Source of the DNA: Holophagaceae bacterium
GTDB lineage: Bacteria > Acidobacteriota > Holophagae > Holophagales > Holophagaceae
Direction of reading: 5' to 3'
Assembly: GCA_013334395.1 (NCBI GenBank)
Contig: JAAXXS010000008.1
Span: 1-38,908 of the forward strand
Length of the DNA stretch: 38,908 nucleotides
Both the position numbers and the translations under genes were made by a program. Shown here piece after piece: positions 15,429 through 23,125 of this stretch (position 1 is the first letter of the stretch; the number at the start of each line of letters is the position of its first letter). Under the pieces are notes generated by a model that was not told where the DNA came from, ran no database searches, and saw only the letters and a list, made by a program, of their open reading frames with translations.

Positions 15429-16907
15429 TTGGCCCAGACAGGCGTACAGATCATCTCCGTGGAACCCGGCAGCCTGGCCGAGGAGGCTGGCATCCGGCCG
15501 GGCGACACGCTGCTGGAGATCCACGGCGAGGCGGTGCTGGACCAGCTGAGCTACCAGTACCTCATCAGCCGGGAGGACGAGGCCACCCTGCGGCTGCGCC
15601 GGCCGGATGGCAGCACCTTCGAGACCGACCTGGAGAATGGCGGCGAGGGCATCGGTGTGGACCTGGCCCAGGACGAGGTCAAGGTCTGCCGCCAGAACTG
15701 TGTCTTCTGCTTTGTGCACCAGATGCCCAAGGGCTTCCGGAAGTCGCTCTACCTGAAGGACGAGGACATCCGGCTGTCCTTCCTCTACGGCCACTTCACG
15801 ACGCTGTCGAGCAGCGATGACGCGGAGCTGGACCGCATCGTGCGCGAGCGCCTGAGCCCCATCCACGTGTCGGTCCACGCCACGGAGCCCGCGGCCCGGG
15901 TCCGGGTGGTGGGCAACCCCCGCGAGGGCGACATCCTGCGCAAGATCGACCGCCTGCTGGCCGGGGGCATCGATGTCCACACCCAGGCGGTGGTGGCCCC
16001 GGGTCTCAACGATGGCGCCATCTGGCAGCAGACCCTCGACGACCTCTGGGCCCGGCGGCGGGAGGGCCGGGGCAGCGTGCTCAGCCTCTCCTGCGTGCCC
16101 GTGGGCCTCACCGCGCACCGGGACGGGCTGCCCTTCGTGCAGGACGTCGATCCCGCCTTTGCCCGGGACTGGGCCCTGCGCTGGAAGCCCGAGGTGCGAC
16201 GACTCGCCGCGGCCAACGTCGGGGAGCCCTGGCTGCTGCTGGCGGACGAGTGGTTCACCCGGGCGGGCCTCGAGGTGCCGGGCCGCGCCTTCTACTCAAG
16301 GTCCTGGGCGCAGCTGGAGAACGGCGTGGGCCTGGTGCGGCGCTTCCTGGAGCACAGCCGCCGCTTCATCCGCAGCCCGCGGGCCCAGGGCTTCAAAGGG
16401 CGGCGGGTGCTGCTGCTCACCGGGCCGAGTTTCGCGCCGACCCTGAGCCGCGTGGCGGCGGAGCTGAACCGTGCCGTGGGCAGTCACCTGCGGGTGGTGG
16501 CCGCCAAGAACTTCAGCTTCGGCGAGAGCGTCACCGTGGCTGGCCTGCTCTGCGGCGCCGACCTGAAATACGCCGCCCATGCGGACCGCGACGCCCAGGG
16601 CGGCCGCGCGGACTGGGTGGACGCGGTGGCGGTGCCCTCCTCCAGCCTCCGCACGCACACCGGACCCACGGACCAGTACACGCTGCGGGGCGTGGTGGTC
16701 CGCGAAGAGGGCACCTTCCTGGACGACCTGACGCTGCCCCAGCTGGCGGCGGACCTGGGCGTGCCGGCCGTGCCCAGCGGCGCCAACCTGTCCCACCTGC
16801 TGGACCACCTCGAGGCCGCCGACCGCGGCGCCTTCCACGGCGGCGCCCTGCAGTCCGCCTTCCACACCGCCGGCCTGAACCAGCCCCAGGGCGCCTACAA
16901 CCCCTGA
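15429..16907 (+). CDS. PDZ and radical SAM protein of the DUF512 family
   Basis: A 492-residue protein with an N-terminal PDZ-like domain (IISVEPGSLAEEAGIRPGD), a radical SAM-like cluster motif C87-x3-C91-x2-C94 (CRQNCVFCFVHQMPKG) with the family string SLYLKDEDIRLSFLYGHFTTLS after it, and a C-terminal DUF512 domain. The reaction is unknown. The start is taken as TTG at 15429, because AAGGAG lies 6 nt upstream and the PDZ domain starts directly after it. An earlier in-frame TTG at 15330 falls inside the terminator of the previous gene. A stable hairpin sits immediately before the ribosome binding site. Confidence 0.85.
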   Translation: MAQTGVQIISVEPGSLAEEAGIRPGDTLLEIHGEAVLDQLSYQYLISREDEATLRLRRPDGSTFETDLENGGEGIGVDLAQDEVKVCRQNCVFCFVHQMPKGFRKSLYLKDEDIRLSFLYGHFTTLSSSDDAELDRIVRERLSPIHVSVHATEPAARVRVVGNPREGDILRKIDRLLAGGIDVHTQAVVAPGLNDGAIWQQTLDDLWARRREGRGSVLSLSCVPVGLTAHRDGLPFVQDVDPAFARDWALRWKPEVRRLAAANVGEPWLLLADEWFTRAGLEVPGRAFYSRSWAQLENGVGLVRRFLEHSRRFIRSPRAQGFKGRRVLLLTGPSFAPTLSRVAAELNRAVGSHLRVVAAKNFSFGESVTVAGLLCGADLKYAAHADRDAQGGRADWVDAVAVPSSSLRTHTGPTDQYTLRGVVVREEGTFLDDLTLPQLAADLGVPAVPSGANLSHLLDHLEAADRGAFHGGALQSAFHTAGLNQPQGAYNP

Positions 16908-16942
16908 GTGTCCGGTCAGTGTTCGGGAAAGAAACAAAGGCC

Positions 16943-16961
16943 AACCGCAGAGGCCGCAGAG
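16943..16961. repeat. Single-arm copy of the AACCGCAGAGG repeat
   Basis: AACCGCAGAGGCCGCAGAG shares AACCGCAGAGG and the following CGCAG with the left arm of the palindrome at 5015-5059. It is made of two CCGCAGAGN 9-mers. No clear inverted partner is present here. Confidence 0.55.
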
Positions 16962-17026
16962 AAAGGCTGGCAGTGGGCTACCTGCGACTTGCCTGGTCCG
17001 GAGTGCTCCCACCATGAGCGCTCCCA

Positions 17027-17058
17027 GGGCATTCCTGAGCCTTCTGAAGCCCTTTTTT
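17027..17058 (+). terminator. Probable terminator downstream of the DUF512 gene
   Basis: GGGC-A-TTC pairs with GAA-GCCC (7 bp with one bulged A, 11-nt loop), followed by TTTTTT. It lies 120 nt after the stop codon and directly borders the palindromic repeat element. Confidence 0.45.
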
Positions 17059-17187
17059 AGCCGGGGATGAACGGGGATGGACGGGGATAAGGAGGAGTGC
17101 CTCCGCCTGATTGTCAGGCTCGAAAGGAGCTACGCCCTTGCCCCGATGCGCTTTTTCATCCCCATTTATCCCCGTTCATCCCCAGCC
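17059..17187. repeat. Palindromic element with arms of tandem 10-mers (CGGGGATGAA)
   Basis: The left arm (17059-17092) consists of the 10-nt units CGGGGATGAA, CGGGGATGGA and CGGGGATAAG. The right arm (17152-17187) read on the minus strand is TGGGGATGAA, CGGGGATAAA and TGGGGATGAA. The arms are inverted with about 60 nt between them, including a small hairpin GCCTGA-TTG-TCAGGC. The element lies inside a 439-nt gene-free stretch (16908-17346) that otherwise holds only the repeats and terminator listed here. A related half-copy is at 5101-5139. Confidence 0.65.
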
Positions 17188-17346
17188 AAATGCTTTTCTG
17201 TCTTATGCCACGACTCCTAGAGAGAACCCGCGAGCACCTTCTGCACCGGTGCGCTCTTTGCGGGGAGAACTTCTTCACCAAAATCCCGGAAGACCCTTTT
17301 TTCGGCCACTCCTTCCTGTCGCCTTGGCCGGGGTATTCCAGGCAGG

Positions 17347-18255
17347 ATGGAGGACATGCCTTCCGCCGCCGCCGCCCTGTCTCGCCGCCGCATGGTGGCG
17401 CGGGCGCAGCTGGCCGGGTCGGCGCTGTGCTTCGGACTGATGGCGATCCTGGCCCGGAAGCTCACGCTGCCGGGCATGGGCTTCTCGGCGGGCCATCTCG
17501 CGGTCATGCGCTTCGTGGTGGGGGCCCTCCTCAGCCTGGTGGCCTTCGGGCTCATCCCCGGCCTCTACCGGCCCAGCAACTACCGGCTGCTGGTGACCCG
17601 CGGCCTCTCGGGCGGGGCCGTGGTGGTGCTCTACTTCTACGCCCTGGCCCACATCCCCGCGGGTGAGGCGGGCATTCTCTACAACGTGTTCCCGGTGATC
17701 GCCACGGGCATGTCGCTGGTGCTCTTCAAGGAGCGCCCCACCCTCCACCTCTGGCTGGCCATCCTGGCTGCGTCCCTGGGTGTGGCGCTGGTGCTCAGTC
17801 AGGGCCATCTGGGCCTGAGCTTCGGCCGGGGCCAGCTGGCGGCGCTGGCCGCCGCGGTCTTCGCCGCCACCAGCGCCAACGCCATCCGGGCCGTGCGGCA
17901 CACGGATAACGCCGCCACGATCTTCTTCTTCTTCTGCGTGGCGGGACTGCCCGTGGTGCTGCCCTTCGCCCTGACCCCCTGGCCCGGCGGGCTGGGACCC
18001 TGGTCCCTGGCCATCCTGATGAGCCTGCTGGCCTACGGGGGCCAGATCCTCATGTCCCAGGCCTACGGCACCCTGGCCGTCTCGGAGGCCGCCATCTGGC
18101 TCCAGCTGCTGCCCATCATCCAGTACCTGCTGGCCATGCCCCTGCTGGGGGAGCGGGCCACGCTGCCCGGGCTGGCGGGCGTGCTCATCACCGTGGCGGG
18201 GGTGGCCTACGGTACGGTGCTGGGCCAGCGCCGGAAGCCGGTCCCCGCCGTCTGA
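17347..18255 (+). CDS. EamA/DMT-superfamily transporter
   Basis: A 302-residue inner-membrane protein with about ten hydrophobic helices in two EamA repeats, not closely similar to the transporter at 4083. Typical segments include LAGSALCFGLMAILARKL at the first helix, a loop with AHIPAGEAGILYNVFPVIATGMSLVLFKE, and a second-repeat end with QLLPIIQYLLAMPLLGERATLPGLAGVLI. The transported compound is unknown. The ATG at 17347 is used; an in-frame ATG at 17356 preceded by GGAGG at very short range is an alternative. A TATTCC 8 nt before the first ATG leaves room for a very short leader only. It converges on the M4 protease gene. Confidence 0.85.
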   Translation: MEDMPSAAAALSRRRMVARAQLAGSALCFGLMAILARKLTLPGMGFSAGHLAVMRFVVGALLSLVAFGLIPGLYRPSNYRLLVTRGLSGGAVVVLYFYALAHIPAGEAGILYNVFPVIATGMSLVLFKERPTLHLWLAILAASLGVALVLSQGHLGLSFGRGQLAALAAAVFAATSANAIRAVRHTDNAATIFFFFCVAGLPVVLPFALTPWPGGLGPWSLAILMSLLAYGGQILMSQAYGTLAVSEAAIWLQLLPIIQYLLAMPLLGERATLPGLAGVLITVAGVAYGTVLGQRRKPVPAV

Positions 18256-18270
18256 GCCAGCCGGACAAAG

Positions 18271-18298
18271 GAGGAGGGCCGCCGCGGCGGCCCTCCTC
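18271..18298. terminator. Bidirectional hairpin between convergent genes
   Basis: Perfect 12-bp stem GAGGAGGGCCGC/GCGGCCCTCCTC with loop CGCG, 15 nt after the EamA stop and 21 nt from the protease stop. There is no long T-run on either side, but its position between convergent genes supports a terminator role. Confidence 0.6.
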
Positions 18299-18319
18299 TG
18301 TCGTTGGAACCTGATTGAT

Positions 18320-20959
18320 CTAGCGGCTGATGGTCAGGGTGTAGCCGTTCCTGGCGTCGAAGGACTTGGCGTAGCCGACGACCTTGATGTAGAACACCGC
18401 CGTGGCGCCCGTATTCTGGAAGCTCAGCGTCTCCGTGCTGGAGAAGGTGGAGCTGTAGCGCAGGGCGGTGCCGGTGCTTTTGAGCAGGTAGAGGTCGAAG
18501 TCCTTGCCGGCGGGGCCGGTCATGCTCACGGTCACGGTGCGGCCGGCGCCGACGGTGAGCTTGAAGAAGTCCTGGTCGGTGCTGCTGCCGAGGGTGCCGG
18601 TGACCTTGGTGATGGTGTTGGCAAGGACGTTGGCGGTGGCCAGCAAGTTGTTGCTCTCGACCTCGCTGTAGGAGGAGACGACGCTGGCGTTGTAGACGAC
18701 GAAGGCTGCGGCGGCGGAGGTGCCGACGTTGCCGGCGGCGTCATAGGCCTTGATCACGAGGCTGTGCGAAGCGTTGGCGAGGGTCTTGGAGTCCAGGCCC
18801 AGGGCGTGGGGGGCTGCGGTGGTCGTGCCCTTGAGGGTGCCGTCGACGTAATACTCGACCCGGGTGACGCCGACGTTGTCGGTGGCCGTGGCGGAGAGGC
18901 TGATGGTCCCGGCGCTGCCGGTGACGCAGCCGGCGGCCTTGGGGGCGATGGTGTCAGGAACAGGGTTGCTGATGACGAAGGAGACGGTGGCCGAGGTGCC
19001 GACATTGCCGGCGGCGTCGTAGGCCTTGATCACGAGGCTGTGGGTGGCGTTGGTCAGGGTCTTGGAGTCCAGGCTCAGGGCGAAGGGGGCGGCGCTGCTG
19101 GTGCCCTTGAGGCTGCCATCCACGTAGAACTCGACCCGGGTGACGCCGACGTTGTCGGTGGCCGTGGCGGACAGGGTGATGGTGCCGGCGGTGCCAGCCT
19201 CAGCGGCCTTGGCGGTCGGAGCGGTGGTGTCGGAGCTGAGGCTGGTCCAGGCCGAGCCCACGTTGATGCCATGGAAGGCGTTCCACACGGCCTGCTCCTC
19301 CGTGCTGCCGGCGCCGTAGAGATCCTTGGCGGCGCTGATGGCGGCGGTGCGCGCGGCGGCGTAGTTGGAGGTGCTGGTGAGGTAGGTGGTGAGGGCGCGG
19401 AACCAGATGGCCGCGGCTTTGTTGTTGCCCAGGCCCACCATGCCCGTAGGCAGGTAGCTGGTGCTGGTGTGGCCGGTGCTGGTGGCGCCCTGGCTCAGGA
19501 AGTAGAAGCAGCGGTTCATGGGGCCGCTGGAGTAGTGCACGTCCAGGCTGCCGAGGGAGGCGCTCCAGGCATCGGGGCTGTGGCCGTCCAGGCTGGGCTT
19601 GTACATGTAGCGGAGGGGGGCGGAGGAGAGCTGCTCGCCGATGGTCCAGTTGCCGCCGGTGTTGCCGATGTTGGCGCCGGATCCGCCCCGGGCATAGAAC
19701 TCGATCAGGGTGCCGAAGATGTCGGAGTTGGCTTCGTTCAGGCCGCCGGACTCGCCGCAGTAGACCAGGTTCGCGGTGCGGGCGCAGACGCCGTGGCTCA
19801 GCTCGTGACCCGCCACATCCAGGGCCGTCAGGGTGGTGAAGCCGTTGCCGTCGCCGTAGGTCATGCAGAAGCAGCTGTCGGACCAGAAGGCGTTGTCGTA
19901 GGCGTTACCGATGTGCACGCGGCTGTAGGTGGCGGTGCCCTTGCCGTCGATGCCGTTGCGGCCGAAGACGTTCTTGTAGAAATCCCAGGACTTGGACATG
20001 CCGAACATGGCGTCCACCGCGGCGGTCTGGCCGTTGGGGGCGGTGGTGGAGGTGTTCTCGACGTAGTTGGCGCCGTCGCCCCAGGTGTTGGTGGCGCTGG
20101 TGTAGATGGTGCCGGCAGCGGTGGAGCTGGTGGCCGCGTGGGCGGCGTTCGTCACCACGTTGCTGCCGAAGGTGCCGCCGGTGCCGCGGGTCAGGTCACG
20201 CAGCTCGAAGCCGGTGGCGGTGCTGTTGGTGTTGACTGTGACTTCGCCCGAGTATTGGCTCTTGCCGGTACCCGTGGCGCCGCTGGTGTGCAGGCTGTTC
20301 CACTGCTGGAGGATCGCGCCGGTGTGGGCGTTCACGAGGTAGTCGGTGTGCCGGATGCCGTCCTGGGCGTTCTCGAGCTCGGTGTGGATGTGGTAGGCCA
20401 GGGTGTGGCGGACCACCACCTGCTCCACGCCGGTGGCATCCAGGTCCTGGTCCAGGGCGCGGCGGGACGACTTGCGGACCACGAGGCTGGTCTCGGGGTA
20501 GACCACCAGCTCGGTGGTGGGGGCCACGGCGAAGGCGCCGAGGGGGGCCAGGTCCTGGAGGACCGCCGCGAGCGCTTCGCCGGCACCCAGGGAGGGCGTG
20601 ACGTTCAGCCGGATGTTGCGCTTGAGGGCGTCGGTGACGGGCAGTTCGACGCCGTGGCGGTCCAGGTGGGTGATGGCGTCGCCGCCCCAGACCCGGACGC
20701 CCCGGTAGAGCTGGCTGTGGTGGCCGTGGGTCTGGCCCAGCTCGTCGGCATGGGAGCCGCGCACACGGAAGGCATGGTCCGCGTCCAGGCCCAGCTCGGC
20801 GCGCCTGGCGATTAGGCCCTCGGTGGAGGCCCTCACCAGACGGGGGGACTCCAGCTCGGTGCGGGTGGAGGGGGTACCCGCGGCCAGGGTGACGGCCAGG
20901 AAGGAGAGGGTGAGCCAGAAGGAGGTGCGGGTCAGGGAGAGGGACTGGGAGGGGGTCAT
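18320..20959 (-). CDS. Secreted M4 (thermolysin-like) metalloprotease with two Ig-like domains and a PPC domain
   Basis: An 879-residue secreted zinc protease. Domains in order: signal peptide (about 1-28), FTP/PepSY-type propeptide (about 30-225), M4 catalytic domain (about 235-580), two Ig-like domains (about 590-680 and 690-770) and a C-terminal PPC-type domain (about 780-879). The zinc motif is H385-E-L-S-H389, the third ligand lies in GGLNEANSD, and the later catalytic His is in DVHYSSGPMNRCF. The two Ig-like domains are nearly identical in DNA, a recent tandem duplication. The start ATG has AGGAG 8 nt upstream. The PPC domain is often removed after secretion. Probable role: extracellular protein degradation. 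Confidence 0.93.
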   Translation of the reverse strand: MTPSQSLSLTRTSFWLTLSFLAVTLAAGTPSTRTELESPRLVRASTEGLIARRAELGLDADHAFRVRGSHADELGQTHGHHSQLYRGVRVWGGDAITHLDRHGVELPVTDALKRNIRLNVTPSLGAGEALAAVLQDLAPLGAFAVAPTTELVVYPETSLVVRKSSRRALDQDLDATGVEQVVVRHTLAYHIHTELENAQDGIRHTDYLVNAHTGAILQQWNSLHTSGATGTGKSQYSGEVTVNTNSTATGFELRDLTRGTGGTFGSNVVTNAAHAATSSTAAGTIYTSATNTWGDGANYVENTSTTAPNGQTAAVDAMFGMSKSWDFYKNVFGRNGIDGKGTATYSRVHIGNAYDNAFWSDSCFCMTYGDGNGFTTLTALDVAGHELSHGVCARTANLVYCGESGGLNEANSDIFGTLIEFYARGGSGANIGNTGGNWTIGEQLSSAPLRYMYKPSLDGHSPDAWSASLGSLDVHYSSGPMNRCFYFLSQGATSTGHTSTSYLPTGMVGLGNNKAAAIWFRALTTYLTSTSNYAAARTAAISAAKDLYGAGSTEEQAVWNAFHGINVGSAWTSLSSDTTAPTAKAAEAGTAGTITLSATATDNVGVTRVEFYVDGSLKGTSSAAPFALSLDSKTLTNATHSLVIKAYDAAGNVGTSATVSFVISNPVPDTIAPKAAGCVTGSAGTISLSATATDNVGVTRVEYYVDGTLKGTTTAAPHALGLDSKTLANASHSLVIKAYDAAGNVGTSAAAAFVVYNASVVSSYSEVESNNLLATANVLANTITKVTGTLGSSTDQDFFKLTVGAGRTVTVSMTGPAGKDFDLYLLKSTGTALRYSSTFSSTETLSFQNTGATAVFYIKVVGYAKSFDARNGYTLTISR
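18650..19240. repeat. Tandem duplication of about 300 bp encoding two Ig-like domains
   Basis: Two adjacent units inside the M4 protease gene share long identical stretches, for instance around 18850-18900 and 19140-19180 (coding TRVEFYVDG or TRVEYYVDG, and ATATDNVGV). Identity over the unit is estimated by eye at nearly 90%. Confidence 0.75.
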
Positions 20960-21230
20960 GGAGCACTCCTGGTGGAACGGTTGGGGTCTGGAGCTGGCAT
21001 CCCGGATTCGTGAGGGGAAGGTGGTGAATCCACAACCACAGTGTTCAACCCGATCTACGACAGCGAAATACGCTTGATGGCCTACCAGTCACCCCCTCCT
21101 TTCAGGACGTTTTGGGGCCCCTTTTCCAGGTCCGACCGGCGCCGAGAGGGGCTCAATTGTGTCCAAATATATGAATGGTAATACTTAGACAAATCGGCCC
21201 GGCTACGTGGTTTTCGCTATACCAGGGCGC
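20960..21230. other. Upstream region of the protease gene, including an AT-rich island
   Basis: This noncoding stretch precedes the protease gene on the minus strand. Positions 21160-21195 are strikingly AT-rich for this genome (CCAAATATATGAATGGTAAT and flanks) and probably hold a promoter, but no pair of boxes is convincing on either strand. AAAGGAGG occurs on the minus strand at 21096-21103, in front of a possible 15-codon ORF. Confidence 0.35.
21045..21092 (-). CDS. Possible 15-residue leader ORF upstream of the protease
   Basis: GTG-initiated ORF (VTGRPSSVFRCRRSG, stop TGA) just after AAAGGAGGGG on the minus strand, about 85 nt before the protease start. The gap between the Shine-Dalgarno core and the GTG is only 2-3 nt, which is too short for efficient initiation, so this is a weak call. 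Confidence 0.2.
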   Translation of the reverse strand: MTGRPSSVFRCRRSG

Positions 21231-21261
21231 AAAAAACCAGGGCCCCGACTGGGGCCCTGGT
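21231..21261 (-). terminator. Rho-independent terminator of the tonB-exbB-exbD-exbD operon
   Basis: Perfect 11-bp stem ACCAGGGCCCC/GGGGCCCTGGT with loop GACT. On the minus strand it is followed by TTTTTT. It lies about 30 nt after the last exbD stop. Confidence 0.9.
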
Positions 21262-21289
21262 GAAAATAGTTGGAACCTTTTTGGCGGAA

Positions 21290-21781
21290 TCAGGTGGTGG
21301 GGGCTCCTGGCCGCTTCTTGAGGGAGACGGCGACCTTGACGTCCCCGCCGTCCTGGCCCTGGAACTTGTCGAGCTGCTCGAGGGACTTCTTCTTTGCGGT
21401 ATCCGAGGCGGCGCGGATCGCGTCGAGCACGTCCACCATCACCTGGAACTTCACGTCCTCATCAACCTTCAGGAAGACCTTGCGGTAGTTGAGGGGCTGC
21501 AGCATGACGGCGTCAGGGATCTTGTCCTTGAGGCCCTGGGCGTCGATCTTGTCCTGCTGGAGCGTGATGGTCCCGTCCTGGTCCACCTGGATCAGGATGT
21601 TGTTGGGATCAGGCTTGGGCGGGGTGGCAGTCTGGACCACCTGAGGCACCACCACCTTCATGGCCTTGCTCAGGCCCGGCACCATCACGATGAAGACGAT
21701 GAGCAGCACCAGCACGATGTCGATCAGGGGGGTGACGTTGATATCGGATTTCTGTTTGCCCTTGGCACCACCGGTATCCAT
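21290..21781 (-). CDS. exbD: ExbD/TolR-family protein (second copy)
   Basis: A 163-residue inner-membrane protein of the proton-driven ExbB-ExbD-TonB motor. A short cytoplasmic N-terminus (MDTGGAKGKQKSDINVTPL) precedes a single transmembrane helix with the essential Asp in PLIDIVLVLLIVF, then a periplasmic domain. The first 35 residues are almost the same as in the upstream ExbD, so the pair arose by duplication, but the periplasmic domains differ. The start ATG overlaps the stop of the upstream exbD by one base (TGATG), showing tight translational coupling. A terminator follows. Confidence 0.9.
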   Translation of the reverse strand: MDTGGAKGKQKSDINVTPLIDIVLVLLIVFIVMVPGLSKAMKVVVPQVVQTATPPKPDPNNILIQVDQDGTITLQQDKIDAQGLKDKIPDAVMLQPLNYRKVFLKVDEDVKFQVMVDVLDAIRAASDTAKKKSLEQLDKFQGQDGGDVKVAVSLKKRPGAPTT

Positions 21782-22281
21782 CAGTTACCCCCTTCCTTCT
21801 TTTCGCCCTTGTCTTCGCTGGTCACGATGGACGCCTCGTCGGCGCCCCCCTTGCGGCAGGTCTGGAAGAGCTCGTTGATGTACTTGAAGGGGAGATCGGC
21901 ATCGGCCTTCACGAACACGCGCTTGTCGTTGAGCTGCGAGACGTTGCGGCTGATGAAGTCCTCGAGCTGCTGGCGCTGGGCCTCGTTGTTGATGAAGAAA
22001 CGAATGTCCTTCGCGTCCTTGTCGTCAATGAGGATGGCGCCGGGGCCGATCACTTCGTACTTCTCGTTGCGCTTGGAGGTCAGCATGAGGGTCAGGTACT
22101 TCTGACCCGAGTCCTGCTGCTGCTCCACCTTCGGGGCGTGCTTGGCCAACGGCAACTTCACGGCGTTGTTCACGGCGGGTGTGATCACGATGAAGATGAT
22201 CAGCAGCACCAGCACGATGTCCACCAGCGGCGTGACATTGATGTCGGCCTTCATTCCACCCTTGGAACCACCTGTATCCAT
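21781..22281 (-). CDS. exbD: ExbD/TolR-family protein (first copy)
   Basis: A 166-residue ExbD-type protein with N-terminus MDTGGSKGGMKADINVTPL, one transmembrane helix carrying the proton-path Asp (PLVDIVLVLLIIF), and a periplasmic domain of about 120 residues. The C-terminus is a charged tail (EDKGEKKEGGN). The start ATG has an AGAGGAG about 6 nt upstream. It follows exbB by 60 nt and is coupled to the second exbD. Two ExbD subunits of different type in one operon suggest a heteromeric ExbD pair in the motor. Confidence 0.9.
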   Translation of the reverse strand: MDTGGSKGGMKADINVTPLVDIVLVLLIIFIVITPAVNNAVKLPLAKHAPKVEQQQDSGQKYLTLMLTSKRNEKYEVIGPGAILIDDKDAKDIRFFINNEAQRQQLEDFISRNVSQLNDKRVFVKADADLPFKYINELFQTCRKGGADEASIVTSEDKGEKKEGGN

Positions 22282-22341
22282 GGTGTGTTCTCCTCTGAAT
22301 GACCCGGGGACTCGCGCCCCCGGGCGGGGTGGGGAAGCAGC

Positions 22342-23070
22342 TTAGTTCTGGCTCTCTCGGCGGATGAACTCGTCGATCATCTGGGAGGCGGCGTTGTTGA
22401 TGTTGGTGACCACCACGTCCTGCTTGTTCACCAGCAGGTTGTAGATCCACACGGCGGGGATGGCGACGAAGAGGCCGAGGGCGGTGGTGGCGAGGGCCTC
22501 ACCGATGGAGCCAGCCAGCGCGTTGATGTCGCCCGCGCCCTTGGTCTTCAGGTCGGAGAAGACCTTGATGATGCCGATGACGGTGCCGAGCAGGCCGATG
22601 AAGGGGGCCAGCGCGCCGATGGTGCCCAGGCCGCTCATGCCCTTCTTGAGGAGCTCGAGGACTTCGGCGGTGCCGCGCTGGATGGCGCGCTCCACGGGCT
22701 GGATGGCATCGTGGTGGGGATTCATGGTCTTGAGCTGCTTCTCGTACTGGAAGATGTCCAGGCCGTGCTTGAGGACGAGGGCGATGTGGCTCTTGTTGTG
22801 GGTGGTCGCGGCGCGCTTGGCGGCCTCGAAGTCACCACGACGGAGGGTGTCCATGAAGAGCTTCAGGAACTTGTCGGAGGCCTGCTTGCTCTGCGCGTAG
22901 GTCACGAAGCGCTCGACGGCCACGTAGACCTGATAGCAGAACAGGAAGAGGAGCAGGATGATGATGCCCTTGTTGGCGGGGGAGGCCGCCATGAAGAGCT
23001 CGCGGGGGGAGAAGCTGTCTTGGCCGCCTTCGGCCAGGGCGAGCATCAGGGGGGAGGAGAGCAGGTTCAT
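22342..23070 (-). CDS. exbB: MotA/TolQ/ExbB proton channel family protein
   Basis: A 242-residue inner-membrane protein with three hydrophobic helices: about residues 35-52 (GIIILLLFLFCYQVYVA), 143-170 (GLGTIGALAPFIGLLGTVIGIIKVF) and 185-215 (ALATTALGLFVAIPAVWIYNLLV). The second and third contain the family's conserved small and Thr residues lining the proton channel. A cytoplasmic region of about 80 residues lies between helices 1 and 2. It forms the stator with the two ExbD proteins encoded next and powers the TonB encoded just upstream. Confidence 0.92.
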   Translation of the reverse strand: MNLLSSPLMLALAEGGQDSFSPRELFMAASPANKGIIILLLFLFCYQVYVAVERFVTYAQSKQASDKFLKLFMDTLRRGDFEAAKRAATTHNKSHIALVLKHGLDIFQYEKQLKTMNPHHDAIQPVERAIQRGTAEVLELLKKGMSGLGTIGALAPFIGLLGTVIGIIKVFSDLKTKGAGDINALAGSIGEALATTALGLFVAIPAVWIYNLLVNKQDVVVTNINNAASQMIDEFIRRESQN

Positions 23071-23125
23071 GGGAGTTCCTTGTGGAAGAAGAGGAAGAGA
23101 GATGGGATGACGAAGGTCAGGTGGA

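Noticed and set aside
18764-20815. 683-codon plus-strand open frame opposite the M4 protease
   Set aside because: Composition is almost only Gly, Ala, Val and Asp with no domain; it is a shadow of the well-supported protease.
21042-21182. Plus-strand frame reading VFNPIYDSEIRLMAYQ in the protease upstream region
   Set aside because: It looks protein-like at first, but has no ribosome binding site, no recognisable family, and lies in the leader of a minus-strand gene.
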